Counted from the first letter of the stretch, positions 35,478-45,361 are shown. The stretch is 63,260 nucleotides of DNA from Pseudoalteromonas neustonica (GCF_001653135.1 NZ_BDDS01000022.1:1-63260); one strand, 5' to 3'. Numbers and translations: made by a program. Notes: generated from the letters alone by a model not told the origin.

Positions 35478-35513
35478 AAAAAAGCCGCACTGAATTAATC
35501 AGTACGGCTTTTA
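35478..35513 (-). terminator. terminator after fadBA
   Basis: The hairpin AAAGCCGCACTGA/TCAGTACGGCTTT has one internal mismatch and an ATTAA loop, with A/T runs on both sides. It lies 34 bp beyond the fadA stop. Confidence 0.85.
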
Positions 35514-35546
35514 ATCACCAAGAGATGGTTTACGTGTTCAAACTAA

Positions 35547-36716
35547 TTAGTCTTGAACACGTTCAAATATAGTCGCGATGCCTTGGCCTAAACCAATACA
35601 CATGGTCGCTAAACCGTATCTTGCGTTTTTATCTTCCATTAAGTGAATAAGCGATGTGCTAATACGCGAGCCTGAACAACCCAGAGGGTGACCAAGAGCG
35701 ATAGCACCGCCGTTTAGGTTCACTTTTTCATCAACTACATCAGCAAGACCTAAGTCTTTTAATACCGGTAGTGATTGCGCGGCAAATGCTTCGTTAAGTT
35801 CAGCTACGTCGATATCATCAATAGTGATACCAGCTTGTGCAAGTGCTTTTTTACTCGCTGGTACTGGGCCGTAACCCATAATTGATGGATCGCAACCAGC
35901 AACCGCCATCGCTTTTACGCGGGCACGAATTGGCAAGCCTAATGCTTTAGCTTTTTCTTCACTCATTACTAACATTGCTGATGCGCCGTCAGAAAGTGCA
36001 GAAGATGTTCCTGCTGTTACTGAGCCCGATGCAGGATTAAACACAGGGCGAAGCTGTGATAAGCCTTCTACTGTTGTTTCTGGGCGAATTACTTCGTCAT
36101 CTTCAACTAAAATCAGTGAGCCATTATCATCATGACCTTCCATTGCGAGGATTTCGCGACGGAAACGACCTTCAACTGTTGCTGCATGAGCACGCTGATG
36201 CGAACGATATGCAAATTGGTCTTGCTGCTCACGGCTAATGCCGTGAATTGTTGCTAGGTATTCTGCTGTTAAACCCATTGAACCAGATGCTTGCGCGATT
36301 GAAGTTGCAAGACCTGGATGGAAATCATTACCGTGAGTCATTGGTACGTGACCCATGTGCTCAACACCACCAATTAGGTAGGTGTCACCCGCGCCAGTCA
36401 TAATTGCGCGAGCAGCGTCATGTAATGCCTGCATTGATGAACCACATAAACGATTCACCGTTGTTGCAGGAACTGAATGCGGAATGCCTGCAAGCAATGA
36501 TGCATTACGTGCAACGTTAAAACCTTGCTCTAAAGTTTGTTGTACGCAACCCCAATAGATATCGTCAATCGATGCTGGATCAACGGCTGGGTTGCGATCA
36601 AGTAAACCCTTCATTAGGTGAGCACTTAAATCTTCGGCACGCTTGTGTTTAAATACACCGTTTTTAGAACGGCCCATTGGCGTGCGAATACAATCTACAA
36701 TTACTGGAGTATTCAT
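35547..36716 (-). CDS. fadA: 3-ketoacyl-CoA thiolase (fatty acid oxidation complex beta subunit)
   Basis: FadA cleaves 3-ketoacyl-CoA with CoA in the last step of beta-oxidation. The conserved start MNTPVIVDCIRTPMGRSKNGVF (ATG 36714-36716) is used; the frame extends upstream but only into fadB. The product is 389 residues. Thiolase active-site residues are present: the nucleophile in VNRLCGSSMQALHDAAR, the GGAIALGHPLGCSGSR His loop and the C-terminal CIGLGQG. It starts 4 bp after fadB. Confidence 0.98.
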   Translation of the reverse strand: MNTPVIVDCIRTPMGRSKNGVFKHKRAEDLSAHLMKGLLDRNPAVDPASIDDIYWGCVQQTLEQGFNVARNASLLAGIPHSVPATTVNRLCGSSMQALHDAARAIMTGAGDTYLIGGVEHMGHVPMTHGNDFHPGLATSIAQASGSMGLTAEYLATIHGISREQQDQFAYRSHQRAHAATVEGRFRREILAMEGHDDNGSLILVEDDEVIRPETTVEGLSQLRPVFNPASGSVTAGTSSALSDGASAMLVMSEEKAKALGLPIRARVKAMAVAGCDPSIMGYGPVPASKKALAQAGITIDDIDVAELNEAFAAQSLPVLKDLGLADVVDEKVNLNGGAIALGHPLGCSGSRISTSLIHLMEDKNARYGLATMCIGLGQGIATIFERVQD

Positions 36717-36720
36717 GGTC

Positions 36721-38880
36721 TTATCCTTCCACCTTATAGAAAATACGGCCTTCTTCAGCCCATTTGCGAGTTTGCTCAGATACTTGGTAAATCGCACCTA
36801 GGTGAGCGTATTTGTCTGCGGTTGCAACAAAGTTAGCTAGCCCAGTTTGATCTAAGTAACGGAACGCACCGCCTCTAAATGGAGGGAAACCGATGCCGTA
36901 AATAAGTGCCATGTCAGCTTCTTGTGGAGAAGCAACAATGTTTTCTTGTAAACAAAGTAGCACTTCGTTGATCATTGGCACCATACAGCGATCGATAATT
37001 TCTTGTTTATCAAACTCTTTTGGTGCATCAGTGATTGAACTCAGTAGCTCAACTGATTGTGGATCTTGGGCTTTTTTCAAGCGGCCACGACGATCTGGCG
37101 CATATTGGTAGAAACCCGCTTTGTTCTTTTGACCAAAACGTTTTTCGTTAGCGAATACTGAAACTGGATCTTTTTCTGCTCGTGACATGCGCTCAGGGAA
37201 ACCATCAGCCATAACACCTGTACAATGATATGCAGTATCAATACCTACAACATCAAGTAAGTATGCCGGGCCCATTGGCCAACCAAACACGTTTTCCATT
37301 ACTTTATCTACTTTGGCAAAGTTAGCGCCTTCGACAACTAATTTACTAAAGCCTGCAAAGTATGGGAATAAAACGCGGTTTACAAAGAAACCTGGGCAGT
37401 CATTTACAACAATTGGAGATTTACCTAGTTTTAAGGCGTAATCAACGACGGCATTAATGGTTTTTTCCGAGGTTTTCTCGCCGCGGATAATCTCAACTAA
37501 TGGCATTTTAGGCACAGGGTTAAAGAAGTGCATACCACAGAAGTTTTCAGGCTTTTCAAGGGCAGTCGCTAACTCATCAATACGAATTGTTGATGTGTTT
37601 GAGGTTAGAATCGTACCTGCTGGCATATCTTTTTCAAGACCTGCAAGCACCGCTTGTTTAACTTTAGGGTTTTCAACAACGGCTTCAACTACGATATTAG
37701 CGCTTTGTAAATCGCTATCGTTAAGAGTTGGTTTGATTTTACCTAACGTCGCAACCATTTTGTCCATCGTCATATGACCACGTTGAACTTTTTGGCCTAA
37801 AAACTTAGATGCTTCGGTCATACCTAAATCAAGCGCATCCTGCTGGATGTCTTTCATTATGATTGGCGTGCCTTTATAAGCCGATTGGTAAGCAATACCA
37901 CCGCCCATAATACCAGCACCAAGTACAGCTGCTTGTTTAATGGCTACATCACTGGCTTTAGCTTGTTTGCGCGCTTTACCTTTGATGTATTGATCAGCTA
38001 AGAATATACCTGTTTGCGCCGCAGCTTCTGGTGTACGAGCTAATTTAGCAAAGTTGGCATTTTCAATTGCCATTGCTTCGGCGCGTTCACAGTTAGCAGC
38101 TGCTTTAATAGTACGAACCGCCATGATAGGAGCAGGATAGTGGCCTTTGGTTTTACCCATTACCATACCTTCTGCCATTGCAAAGCTCATGCCTTGCTCA
38201 ACGCGGTTTAATTTAAGCGGTTGGAGTTTTACATTACGTTTTGCTTGCCAATCTAGCTTGCCAGCAATCGCTAATTCAAGTGTTGATATACTTGACTCTA
38301 AAAGTTTGTCAGCACTAACTACCGCGTCAACAGCGCCTACTTTGAGGGCATCAGCTGCACGATTTTCAGAACCGGCAGTGATCCAAAGCATGGCGTTATC
38401 GGCGCCAACAATGCGCGGTAAGCGCACTGTGCCACCAAATCCTGGCATTATGCCAAGTTTAACTTCTGGTAGGCCAATTTTTGCGGTTGTACTAGCAACA
38501 CGATAATCGGTAGCGAGTACCCACTCACAACCACCGCCAAGTGCTAAGCCGTTTATGGCGCTTAGAGTTGGGAATGGTAAATCTTCTACCGCATCAAAAA
38601 CATCAGTGGCATCTTTAATCCAGGTAACTAATTCAGCTTCTGGCTTAGTGAATGTCGGTAAAAATTCGAAAATATCGGCACCAATAATAAAGTGGTCTTT
38701 ATCACTGGTAAAAATCATGCCTTTGATGTCGCTGTTGGCGGCTAATTCTTTTAATGCGTAAGCGCAATCTTTCAAGGTTTGCTGAGACAAGGTGTTTACA
38801 GAACCTGCAACACAAAATTTGAACTCGGCGATATTATCCTTGATGAAAGCAACTTCAAAGGAATCGCTTTTATATAACAT
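36721..38880 (-). CDS. fadB: fatty acid oxidation complex alpha subunit (enoyl-CoA hydratase / 3-hydroxyacyl-CoA dehydrogenase)
   Basis: FadB catalyses hydration and NAD-dependent oxidation in beta-oxidation and forms a heterotetramer with FadA. The 719-residue protein has an N-terminal crotonase domain (LGGGCEWVLATDYRVAS, LPEVKLGIMPGFGGTVRLPR). The dehydrogenase domain has the Rossmann loop AAVLGAGIMGGGIAYQSA (about 313-330) and CGMHFFNPVPKMPLVEII. The C-terminal part ends in the GFPPFRGGAFRYLD segment. A FadR-like site lies just upstream of the start. Confidence 0.98.
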   Translation of the reverse strand: MLYKSDSFEVAFIKDNIAEFKFCVAGSVNTLSQQTLKDCAYALKELAANSDIKGMIFTSDKDHFIIGADIFEFLPTFTKPEAELVTWIKDATDVFDAVEDLPFPTLSAINGLALGGGCEWVLATDYRVASTTAKIGLPEVKLGIMPGFGGTVRLPRIVGADNAMLWITAGSENRAADALKVGAVDAVVSADKLLESSISTLELAIAGKLDWQAKRNVKLQPLKLNRVEQGMSFAMAEGMVMGKTKGHYPAPIMAVRTIKAAANCERAEAMAIENANFAKLARTPEAAAQTGIFLADQYIKGKARKQAKASDVAIKQAAVLGAGIMGGGIAYQSAYKGTPIIMKDIQQDALDLGMTEASKFLGQKVQRGHMTMDKMVATLGKIKPTLNDSDLQSANIVVEAVVENPKVKQAVLAGLEKDMPAGTILTSNTSTIRIDELATALEKPENFCGMHFFNPVPKMPLVEIIRGEKTSEKTINAVVDYALKLGKSPIVVNDCPGFFVNRVLFPYFAGFSKLVVEGANFAKVDKVMENVFGWPMGPAYLLDVVGIDTAYHCTGVMADGFPERMSRAEKDPVSVFANEKRFGQKNKAGFYQYAPDRRGRLKKAQDPQSVELLSSITDAPKEFDKQEIIDRCMVPMINEVLLCLQENIVASPQEADMALIYGIGFPPFRGGAFRYLDQTGLANFVATADKYAHLGAIYQVSEQTRKWAEEGRIFYKVEG

Positions 38881-38907
38881 TATTATTCTCCCTAGTTAGT
38901 GAACTAA

Positions 38908-38924
38908 GACTGGTACGATGAGTT
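38908..38924 (-). promoter_or_regulatory. candidate FadR operator upstream of fadB
   Basis: GACTGGTACGATGAGTT shares the CTGGTACGA core of the E. coli fadB FadR site and fits the FadR consensus ANCTGGTCNGACNNGTT at 10 of 13 fixed positions. It lies 28 bp upstream of the fadB start. FadR would repress the operon until acyl-CoA binds it (inference from E. coli). Confidence 0.5.
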
Positions 38925-39074
38925 TGCATTTCAATCAGTGTGCTTGCTTTAAATTAAAAATGCAACGAAAAATTTACTAAGCGGACTTTCTACTGGTTAA
39001 AATATAGCTTGTTTGATGCTAAGGTGTAGGTGAAGTGTTTGTCTTTTATTTACCTTTGAATATTTAAGGTCATC

Positions 39075-40961
39075 ATGAAAAAACAATTGTTAGGTTTTAC
39101 GGCAGCTGCATTACTCTTTCCTTTTTTTTCTGCCCAAGCCGATTCTGCCCATAAGGCATTTTTAAGCGCTGAAAAAATAGCTAAAAATGGAAGTTATCAA
39201 GAGTTTAAGGAAGCAGCAATACAGCTCGATCATCCACTTAAGCCGTACGTTGAAAAAATGTATTGGCAACGAAACCCAAGTATTGAGCGTCAATCTGAGA
39301 TAGAAAATTATTTATCAATTTACGAACACACACCATTGGAGTGGCCAGTACGTAAAGCATGGTTACAGCATTTACAAAAGCATAATCGTAAAGCTGCATA
39401 TATACAAAATTACCGTACCACTAGAAATAATGAGCTGACTTGTACTTATCTAAAATACCAGCTGGATTTGGGGGCCCCAAAAAAAGCAATTTTTAATCAG
39501 GTCACCGATTTATGGGTGGTAGGTAAGTCACAGCCCAAAGAGTGTGATTCATTATTTAGCCTATGGCGCAAGCAAGGTTATATGAGTGAAGAGTTAGTGT
39601 GGCAACGTATAACTTTGTCTGCTCAAGGAGGTACGCGTAGCTTATTACCTTATTTAAAGACGTTGTTGCCTCGTAAAGAACAATATTTGGCCGATCTGTA
39701 CAGTAAAGTACGCAGTGATCCAAGTTCTGCGGCGGGTTTATATCGTTATAAGCACAAATCAGTTAAAGAAGGTGAAATAGCCCATTATGGTATTAAGCGA
39801 CTAATTTGGCGTGATAAGGCTTTAGCACTTAAAGCGTGGGAAAAACTAGACGCGATGTTTGATTACACTGATGAGCAAAAAGCTGATGTTTATTATACAT
39901 TTGCGTTAGCGCTTGCTTCAAGTGGCCATGAAGAAGCACGTTTTTGGTTAAGTAAAGTACCTAAAGAGCGCCAAGACCGTAAATTGATGCAATGGCAATT
40001 GGGTAATATGCTCAAAACTCAAGATTGGTCGGGCATTGTGGCGTTTTTTACTGGTAAAGAAAATCTCAGCCTCGGTCAGCAATATTGGTTGGCCTATAGT
40101 TTAGAACAACGTGGTGATAAGGAAAGAGCAAATACAATTTGGCAGGGGGTTGCGCAAGAGCGAGATTATTATGGCTTTTTAGCAGCTGCGCGCTTGGGAT
40201 TACCCGTGCAGTTGAATAATCAACCTTTACTAGTGAGTGACAAGTTGATGCTTAATGTTGCTAATGCACCAGGTTTTAAACGGGCAAAAGCGTTGTATGA
40301 GTTAAAACGCTTTACTTCAGCACGACGAGAGTGGAATTATTTAACGAATACATCAAGTGAAGAAGAGAAATTGGCAGCGTCAAAATTGGCTGCCGAACTT
40401 GATTGGTACGACAGTACTATTTACACCTTAGCGCAAATTAAAGCGTGGGATTATGTGGAGCTGCGTTTTCCATTTGCCTTTCAAGATTTATTTGAGCGCT
40501 ACAGTAAACGTAACCACATTGATGTGACCTGGAGTATTGCGATTTCTCGTCGAGAAAGTTCCTTTGCGCCCGACGCACGTTCGCATGCCAATGCACGAGG
40601 GTTAATGCAATTATTGCCTAGTACCGCTAAATATGTAAATAAGAGTAGAGTGTCAGGAAGTCGTTTAAATCAACCCAAAACCAATATTCGCTTAGGTACT
40701 GAGTATTTAGAGTATCTAAAAAAGAAAAATAAAGGTAACGAGGTGCTTGCAACAGCGTCATATAATGCAGGGTATCATCGCATAAAGCGTTGGTTGCCAA
40801 AAGAGGCGATGCCTGCGGAGTTATGGGTAGAGCTTATTCCGTATCGAGAAACACGCGACTATGTTAAGAATGTATTCGCTTATAGACAGGTTTACCACAC
40901 GCGTTTGGGGCGTGAGGGGAATATATTAGCGCCTATTTTAGAAATGAAAATGGGTGGGTAA
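39075..40961 (+). CDS. slt: soluble lytic murein transglycosylase (Slt70 type)
   Basis: Slt cleaves the glycan strand of peptidoglycan to give 1,6-anhydromuropeptides. The 628-residue protein has a signal peptide (1-22, ending AQA). A long alpha-helical superhelical U/L domain follows to about residue 450. The C-terminal SLT catalytic domain has the acid Glu in SIAISRRESSFAPDARSHANARGLMQLLPSTA and the later ATASYNAGYHRIKRWL. It is exported to the periplasm. It is divergent from fadB. Confidence 0.96.
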   Translation: MKKQLLGFTAAALLFPFFSAQADSAHKAFLSAEKIAKNGSYQEFKEAAIQLDHPLKPYVEKMYWQRNPSIERQSEIENYLSIYEHTPLEWPVRKAWLQHLQKHNRKAAYIQNYRTTRNNELTCTYLKYQLDLGAPKKAIFNQVTDLWVVGKSQPKECDSLFSLWRKQGYMSEELVWQRITLSAQGGTRSLLPYLKTLLPRKEQYLADLYSKVRSDPSSAAGLYRYKHKSVKEGEIAHYGIKRLIWRDKALALKAWEKLDAMFDYTDEQKADVYYTFALALASSGHEEARFWLSKVPKERQDRKLMQWQLGNMLKTQDWSGIVAFFTGKENLSLGQQYWLAYSLEQRGDKERANTIWQGVAQERDYYGFLAAARLGLPVQLNNQPLLVSDKLMLNVANAPGFKRAKALYELKRFTSARREWNYLTNTSSEEEKLAASKLAAELDWYDSTIYTLAQIKAWDYVELRFPFAFQDLFERYSKRNHIDVTWSIAISRRESSFAPDARSHANARGLMQLLPSTAKYVNKSRVSGSRLNQPKTNIRLGTEYLEYLKKKNKGNEVLATASYNAGYHRIKRWLPKEAMPAELWVELIPYRETRDYVKNVFAYRQVYHTRLGREGNILAPILEMKMGG

Positions 40962-41059
40962 AGATCCCCTCAGATGCTTTAGCGCATCTGCTGGTGGTTT
41001 GGGGATATATGAGTCTATGATAGACTCAGTGCAAGTTAAATTTAACAGATGGGTTTACT

Positions 41060-42382
41060 ATGGATAAATTAGCCGTTTTATACGCCGAACATATTGCAAC
41101 ACTGCAGCAGCGTACTCAAACTATTGTTGAGCGTGAAGGATTAGAAGGTTTAGTGATCCACTCAGGACAAGCTAAGCGCCAATTTTTAGATGACATGTAT
41201 TATCCGTTTAAAGTTAACCCGCATTTTAAAGCTTGGTTACCTGTAATCGATAACCCACATTGTTGGATAGTTATAAATGGGACTGATAAGCCAAAGTTAA
41301 TATTTTATCGCCCTGTTGATTTCTGGCATAAAGTACCTGATGAGCCGCGTGATTTTTGGGCTGACTACTTTGATATTGAGCTGTTACTTAAGCCTGATCA
41401 AGTTGAAAAGCTATTACCGTACGATAAAGCAAATTATGCTTATATTGGTGAGTACTTAGAAGTTGCACAAGCGCTCGGTTTTAATATTATGAACCCTGAG
41501 CCAGTACTTAATTACTTTAACTATCATCGTGCGTATAAAACTCAATATGAGCTTGAATGTTTACGCCAAGCAAACCGTATTGCAGTTGATGGTCATAAAG
41601 CAGCGCGCGACACTTTCTTTAATGGTGGCTCAGAGTTTGATATTCAACAAGCTTACTTAATCGCTACACGTCAAAGTGAAAATGAAATGCCGTACGGCAA
41701 TATTGTGGCACTTAACGAAAACTGCGCTATTTTGCATTACACGCATTTTGATCCTAAAGCGCCACACGCACATCATTCATTCTTAATTGATGCTGGTGCT
41801 AATTTTAACGGTTATGCCGCTGATATTACCCGTACCTACGATTTTAAAAAATCAGGTGAATTTGCTGATTTAATCAATGTAATGACTGATCATCAAGTTG
41901 CATTAGGGAAAGCGTTAAAGCCGGGTATGCTATATGGCGAGCTTCACTTAGATTGCCACCAGCGTGTAGCGCAAGTGCTGAGTGACTTTAATATTGTTAA
42001 ACTACCCGCAGCTGAAATTGTTGAGCGCGGCATTACATCTACTTTCTTCCCGCATGGACTTGGCCATCATCTTGGTTTGCAAGTACATGACATGGGCGGC
42101 TTTATGGCTGATGAAAGTGGTGCGCATCAAGCGCCGCCAGAAGGGCATCCTTTCTTACGTTGTACTCGTTTGATTGAGAAAAACCAAGTGTTCACCATTG
42201 AGCCTGGTTTATATTTCATAGATTCACTATTAGGTGATTTAGCGCAAACCGACAACAAACAGTTTATTAACTGGGAAAAAGTTGAAGCGTTTAAACCATT
42301 TGGTGGTATTCGTATCGAAGATAACATTATCGTACACGAAGACAGCTTAGAAAATATGACGCGTGATCTAAACTTAGCTTAA
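41060..42382 (+). CDS. pepQ: Xaa-Pro dipeptidase
   Basis: PepQ is a metal-dependent cytosolic dipeptidase that cuts Xaa-Pro dipeptides. The 440-residue protein matches E. coli PepQ (443) in length. It has the pita-bread catalytic domain, with metal ligands in FLIDAGANFNGYAADITRTY (two Asp), FFPHGLGHHLGLQVHD (His), FTIEPGLYF (Glu) and GGIRIEDNI (Glu). It is upstream of yigZ and trkH, the same order as in other gammaproteobacteria. Confidence 0.97.
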   Translation: MDKLAVLYAEHIATLQQRTQTIVEREGLEGLVIHSGQAKRQFLDDMYYPFKVNPHFKAWLPVIDNPHCWIVINGTDKPKLIFYRPVDFWHKVPDEPRDFWADYFDIELLLKPDQVEKLLPYDKANYAYIGEYLEVAQALGFNIMNPEPVLNYFNYHRAYKTQYELECLRQANRIAVDGHKAARDTFFNGGSEFDIQQAYLIATRQSENEMPYGNIVALNENCAILHYTHFDPKAPHAHHSFLIDAGANFNGYAADITRTYDFKKSGEFADLINVMTDHQVALGKALKPGMLYGELHLDCHQRVAQVLSDFNIVKLPAAEIVERGITSTFFPHGLGHHLGLQVHDMGGFMADESGAHQAPPEGHPFLRCTRLIEKNQVFTIEPGLYFIDSLLGDLAQTDNKQFINWEKVEAFKPFGGIRIEDNIIVHEDSLENMTRDLNLA

Positions 42383-42400
42383 TTCTCTAAGTTTGAATGA

Positions 42401-42426
42401 TTGGGGCCATATGGCCCCATTTTTTT
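42401..42426 (+). terminator. terminator after pepQ
   Basis: The self-complementary GGGGCCATATGGCCCC (42403-42418) is followed by a T7 run, 21 bp past the pepQ stop. It sits just before yigZ, so that gene may use its own promoter or readthrough. Confidence 0.88.
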
Positions 42427-42450
42427 GGTTGAATATTGGTTAACTAAAGT

Positions 42451-43065
42451 ATGTCAGAATATAAATACCCCGCAGCGGATGTGTTTCATCAAGAAGAAAT
42501 TAAAAAAAGCACCTTTATTGTGCACATTGCACATACGCCCGATTTAGCCTGTGCAAAAGCATTCATTAAAAGTATTGAAGAAAAGTACAGTGATGCGCGT
42601 CATAACTGTTGGGCACATGTAGCAGGTAACCCGGGCGGTAGTCATGTGTATGGATTTTCTGATGATGGCGAGCCTAACGGCACTGCGGGTAAGCCAATGC
42701 TAAATGTGCTGGTAGGATCTGGTTTAGGGGAGATCACAGCTGTGGTTACGCGCTACTTTGGTGGTATAAAGTTAGGAACCGGTGGTTTAGTGCGAGCCTA
42801 TGGTGGATCACTCAATAATGCGTTGGCGCATTTAACAACAACCTTAAAAGTCCCCAGTGTGGAGCTGATTGGTTATAGTGATTACAGTGCGCAAGGAGCG
42901 ATAGAGCAGTTGCTGAAAACACAGTACCAAGTACTTAATATCGAAAAACAATTTACTGCTAATATTGAATGGGTTATTACTATTGATAGCCGCCAAGCTA
43001 AGCAAGCCATAAAAGATATTTATGATTTGAGCCATGGTGCGGTTGAGTTAAGTATTAAAGAGTAA
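42451..43065 (+). CDS. yigZ: IMPACT family protein YigZ
   Basis: YigZ belongs to the UPF0029/IMPACT family, whose exact role in bacteria is unsettled. The 204-residue protein carries the family signature in DARHNCWAHVAGNPGGSHVYGFSDDGEPNGTAGKPML (about residues 49-85) and GLGEITAVVTRYFGGIKLGTGGLVRAYG. A C-terminal ferredoxin-like domain follows. Length equals that of E. coli YigZ (204). It lies between pepQ and trkH. Confidence 0.95.
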   Translation: MSEYKYPAADVFHQEEIKKSTFIVHIAHTPDLACAKAFIKSIEEKYSDARHNCWAHVAGNPGGSHVYGFSDDGEPNGTAGKPMLNVLVGSGLGEITAVVTRYFGGIKLGTGGLVRAYGGSLNNALAHLTTTLKVPSVELIGYSDYSAQGAIEQLLKTQYQVLNIEKQFTANIEWVITIDSRQAKQAIKDIYDLSHGAVELSIKE

Positions 43066-43115
43066 GACAATAACCATTACTCACTAACCATTACCCTATA
43101 AAAAGCGATCGCTCA

Positions 43116-44567
43116 ATGCAATTTCGTACCATCATTAAAATTCTCGGCCAACTCGTTGTACTGTTTAGTATCACCATGGTGCCGCCGGCAATTGTATCGC
43201 TTATTTATAAAGATGGTGGCGGTGTGCCATTTGTTCTCGCTTTTATATTTAGTGTTGTTATTGGCTTACTTGCGTACTACCCAAACAGACATGAGCAAGG
43301 GGATTTAAAAGCCCGCGAAGGCTTTTTAATCGTGGTGCTATTTTGGTTGGTACTAGGTGCGTTTGCATCCTTGCCGCTAATTTTTTTACAAGAGCCAAAT
43401 TTATCTTTAGCAGATGCTGTGTTTGAAGCATTCTCAGGTCTAACGACAACTGGGGCAACTGTGCTTACTGGTATTGAGTACCTTCCTAAATCAGTTTTGT
43501 TTTATCGCCAACAGCTGCAGTGGTTGGGCGGTATGGGGATAATCGTACTTGCAGTGGCTGTTTTACCTATGCTTGGCGTTGGTGGTATGCAGCTGTATCG
43601 CGCTGAAACACCTGGGCCTGTTAAAGATTCAAAAATGACGCCGCGAATAGCCGATACAGCCAAGCATCTTTGGTATATTTATGTCGCGTTAACAGTTGCC
43701 TGTACGCTTGCTTATTGGGCCGCTGGCATGGAATGGTTTGATGCGATTTGTCATGCTTTCTCTACAATTGCGATAGGTGGATTTTCTACTTATGACGCGT
43801 CTATGGGGCACTTTGATAGCCCATTAATTAACTTTATCTGCGTGGTGTTTTTAATTATCGCAGCTGTTAACTTTACGTTGCACTACGCTGCGGTATCGAG
43901 TCGTAATCTCAACGTATATTTACGTGATCCTGAGTTTAAAGTGTTTTTATTTATACAGTTAGCGCTGGTGGTTGTGTGTTTTACGGTACTGTCTTCAAAT
44001 AATGTTTATGCTAACGGTGATGAAACACTCGATCAGGCACTTTTTCAAGCAGTGTCGATTAGTACTACCGCGGGGTTTGCCACGGACAATTTCTCTGCGT
44101 GGCCATTATTTTTGCCAATATTGTTGGTTTTTTCGAGTTTTATTGGTGGCTGTGCAGGCTCGACCGGTGGCGGTATGAAAGTTGTGAGAGTCTTTTTACT
44201 CTATCTGCAAGGCGTGCGAGAGTTAAACCGTTTGGTTCATCCTCGGGCTATTTATTCTATCAAGCTGGGTCGTAAAGCTTTGCCTGATAAGGTTGTTGAG
44301 GCCGTATGGGGGTTTTTCTCTGCGTATGCGCTAGTGTTCGTAATAATCATGTTAGCCTTAATGGGCACTGGTATGGATAACATTACGGCGTTTTCAGCTA
44401 CAGCTGCATGTTTAAATAATTTAGGCCCAGGTTTGGGGGATGTTGCTGCCCATTATGGCGCGATCAGTGATGGTGCCAAGTGGTTATTAACGATTGCGAT
44501 GGTGTTTGGGCGCTTAGAGATATTCACCTTGTTAGTATTATTTACCCCGACCTTTTGGCGCGGTTAA
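43116..44567 (+). CDS. trkH: Trk potassium uptake system membrane subunit
   Basis: TrkH is the potassium-translocating pore of the Trk system and is gated by TrkA. The 483-residue protein has about ten to twelve hydrophobic helices. Its four pore loops carry TTTGATVLTGIE, FSTIAIGGFSTYD, VSISTTAGFATDN and ACLNNLGPGLGDV, each with the selectivity Gly. The conserved GGCAGSTGGGMKVVR follows. The length equals E. coli TrkH. Its partner trkA lies at 49492-50868. Confidence 0.97.
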   Translation: MQFRTIIKILGQLVVLFSITMVPPAIVSLIYKDGGGVPFVLAFIFSVVIGLLAYYPNRHEQGDLKAREGFLIVVLFWLVLGAFASLPLIFLQEPNLSLADAVFEAFSGLTTTGATVLTGIEYLPKSVLFYRQQLQWLGGMGIIVLAVAVLPMLGVGGMQLYRAETPGPVKDSKMTPRIADTAKHLWYIYVALTVACTLAYWAAGMEWFDAICHAFSTIAIGGFSTYDASMGHFDSPLINFICVVFLIIAAVNFTLHYAAVSSRNLNVYLRDPEFKVFLFIQLALVVVCFTVLSSNNVYANGDETLDQALFQAVSISTTAGFATDNFSAWPLFLPILLVFSSFIGGCAGSTGGGMKVVRVFLLYLQGVRELNRLVHPRAIYSIKLGRKALPDKVVEAVWGFFSAYALVFVIIMLALMGTGMDNITAFSATAACLNNLGPGLGDVAAHYGAISDGAKWLLTIAMVFGRLEIFTLLVLFTPTFWRG

Positions 44568-44636
44568 TCAGTTATGACTTGAAAAGTATTCAGGCCATTT
44601 GTTGCATTAGAACATTGATATGTAGTTGGAAAGGAT

Positions 44637-45317
44637 ATGCCAAAAACAAAACAACAATTAAATTTAGAGAATTTAGCGCACATAACGGTTGGCAGTATTG
44701 TCGATGTAGAGGTTTTAACACCCACCACAAGTAAGCGTATTAAAACGGAGTTTGTCGGTTTTTTAAATGATAGGTTCGTTATATTAAATTATCCCTCGCC
44801 CAAGCGTTTAAGTAATGCTGGTGAATACTTAAAAGACGGCGTTGTTGTCATTGTTAGGGCTGTGCTCGAAAGCGGTGGTGGGCAGGTTATTGCTTTTCGT
44901 CAACAGATACTGTCGGTATCATCGCACCCAGCACGACTTATTTATTTAAACTTCCCAACCCAAGTTCAGCTATTTAGGTTACGCTCACAAACGCGTATTC
45001 CGACATTACTACCTGCAACAATAAAGCTCAGCGATGAGCGAGAATTACATGGGGTGATTAAGGATATCTCAGTGACGGGTGTGATGTTTGATGTAAAAGG
45101 CAAAGATGACCTGACAAAATTAAAGAACACACAATGCAATATAGTATTAGATAAAAATAACAAAGGCGTCACAGAGTTTAGTGGACAAATATGCAGTATC
45201 AAAACCCATGCTACAGGCTCACAGTTTGGTATTCAGTTAACGGCGAGTGAGGAGGAAATGAAATCCTTCATGAAAGATCACTTTATTGACCTCTCAGTGC
45301 TAGAGCCGCTTGTTTAA
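44637..45317 (+). CDS. PilZ-domain protein (candidate c-di-GMP effector)
   Basis: The 226-residue protein has an N-terminal YcgR-like domain (about 15-110). A C-terminal PilZ domain follows, with the c-di-GMP binding marks RLRSQTRIP (about 121-129) and DISVTGVMFDV (about 151-161). It lacks membrane segments and is likely cytosolic. This domain pair is typical of c-di-GMP-responsive regulators of motility or surface traits. The target cannot be read from the sequence or from its neighbours, trkH and the EF-hand genes. Confidence 0.88.
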   Translation: MPKTKQQLNLENLAHITVGSIVDVEVLTPTTSKRIKTEFVGFLNDRFVILNYPSPKRLSNAGEYLKDGVVVIVRAVLESGGGQVIAFRQQILSVSSHPARLIYLNFPTQVQLFRLRSQTRIPTLLPATIKLSDERELHGVIKDISVTGVMFDVKGKDDLTKLKNTQCNIVLDKNNKGVTEFSGQICSIKTHATGSQFGIQLTASEEEMKSFMKDHFIDLSVLEPLV

Positions 45318-45322
45318 ATTTG

Positions 45323-45361
45323 ATGATTTTCGCTATTTTGCAACAAAATAGCGAAAATCAT
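45323..45361. repeat. perfect 18-bp inverted repeat after the PilZ gene
   Basis: ATGATTTTCGCTATTTTG (45323-45340) and its exact reverse complement (45344-45361) are separated by CAA. It is longer than an ordinary terminator stem and is not followed by a T run. It may act as an mRNA 3' stabiliser or terminator for the PilZ gene. A related sequence, CGCTATTTAGCAACAAAA, occurs at about 45590-45607. Confidence 0.85.

Noticed and set aside
44480..44734. 84-codon plus-strand frame spanning the end of trkH and the start of the PilZ gene
   Set aside because: It lies mostly in alternative frames of two well-supported genes.
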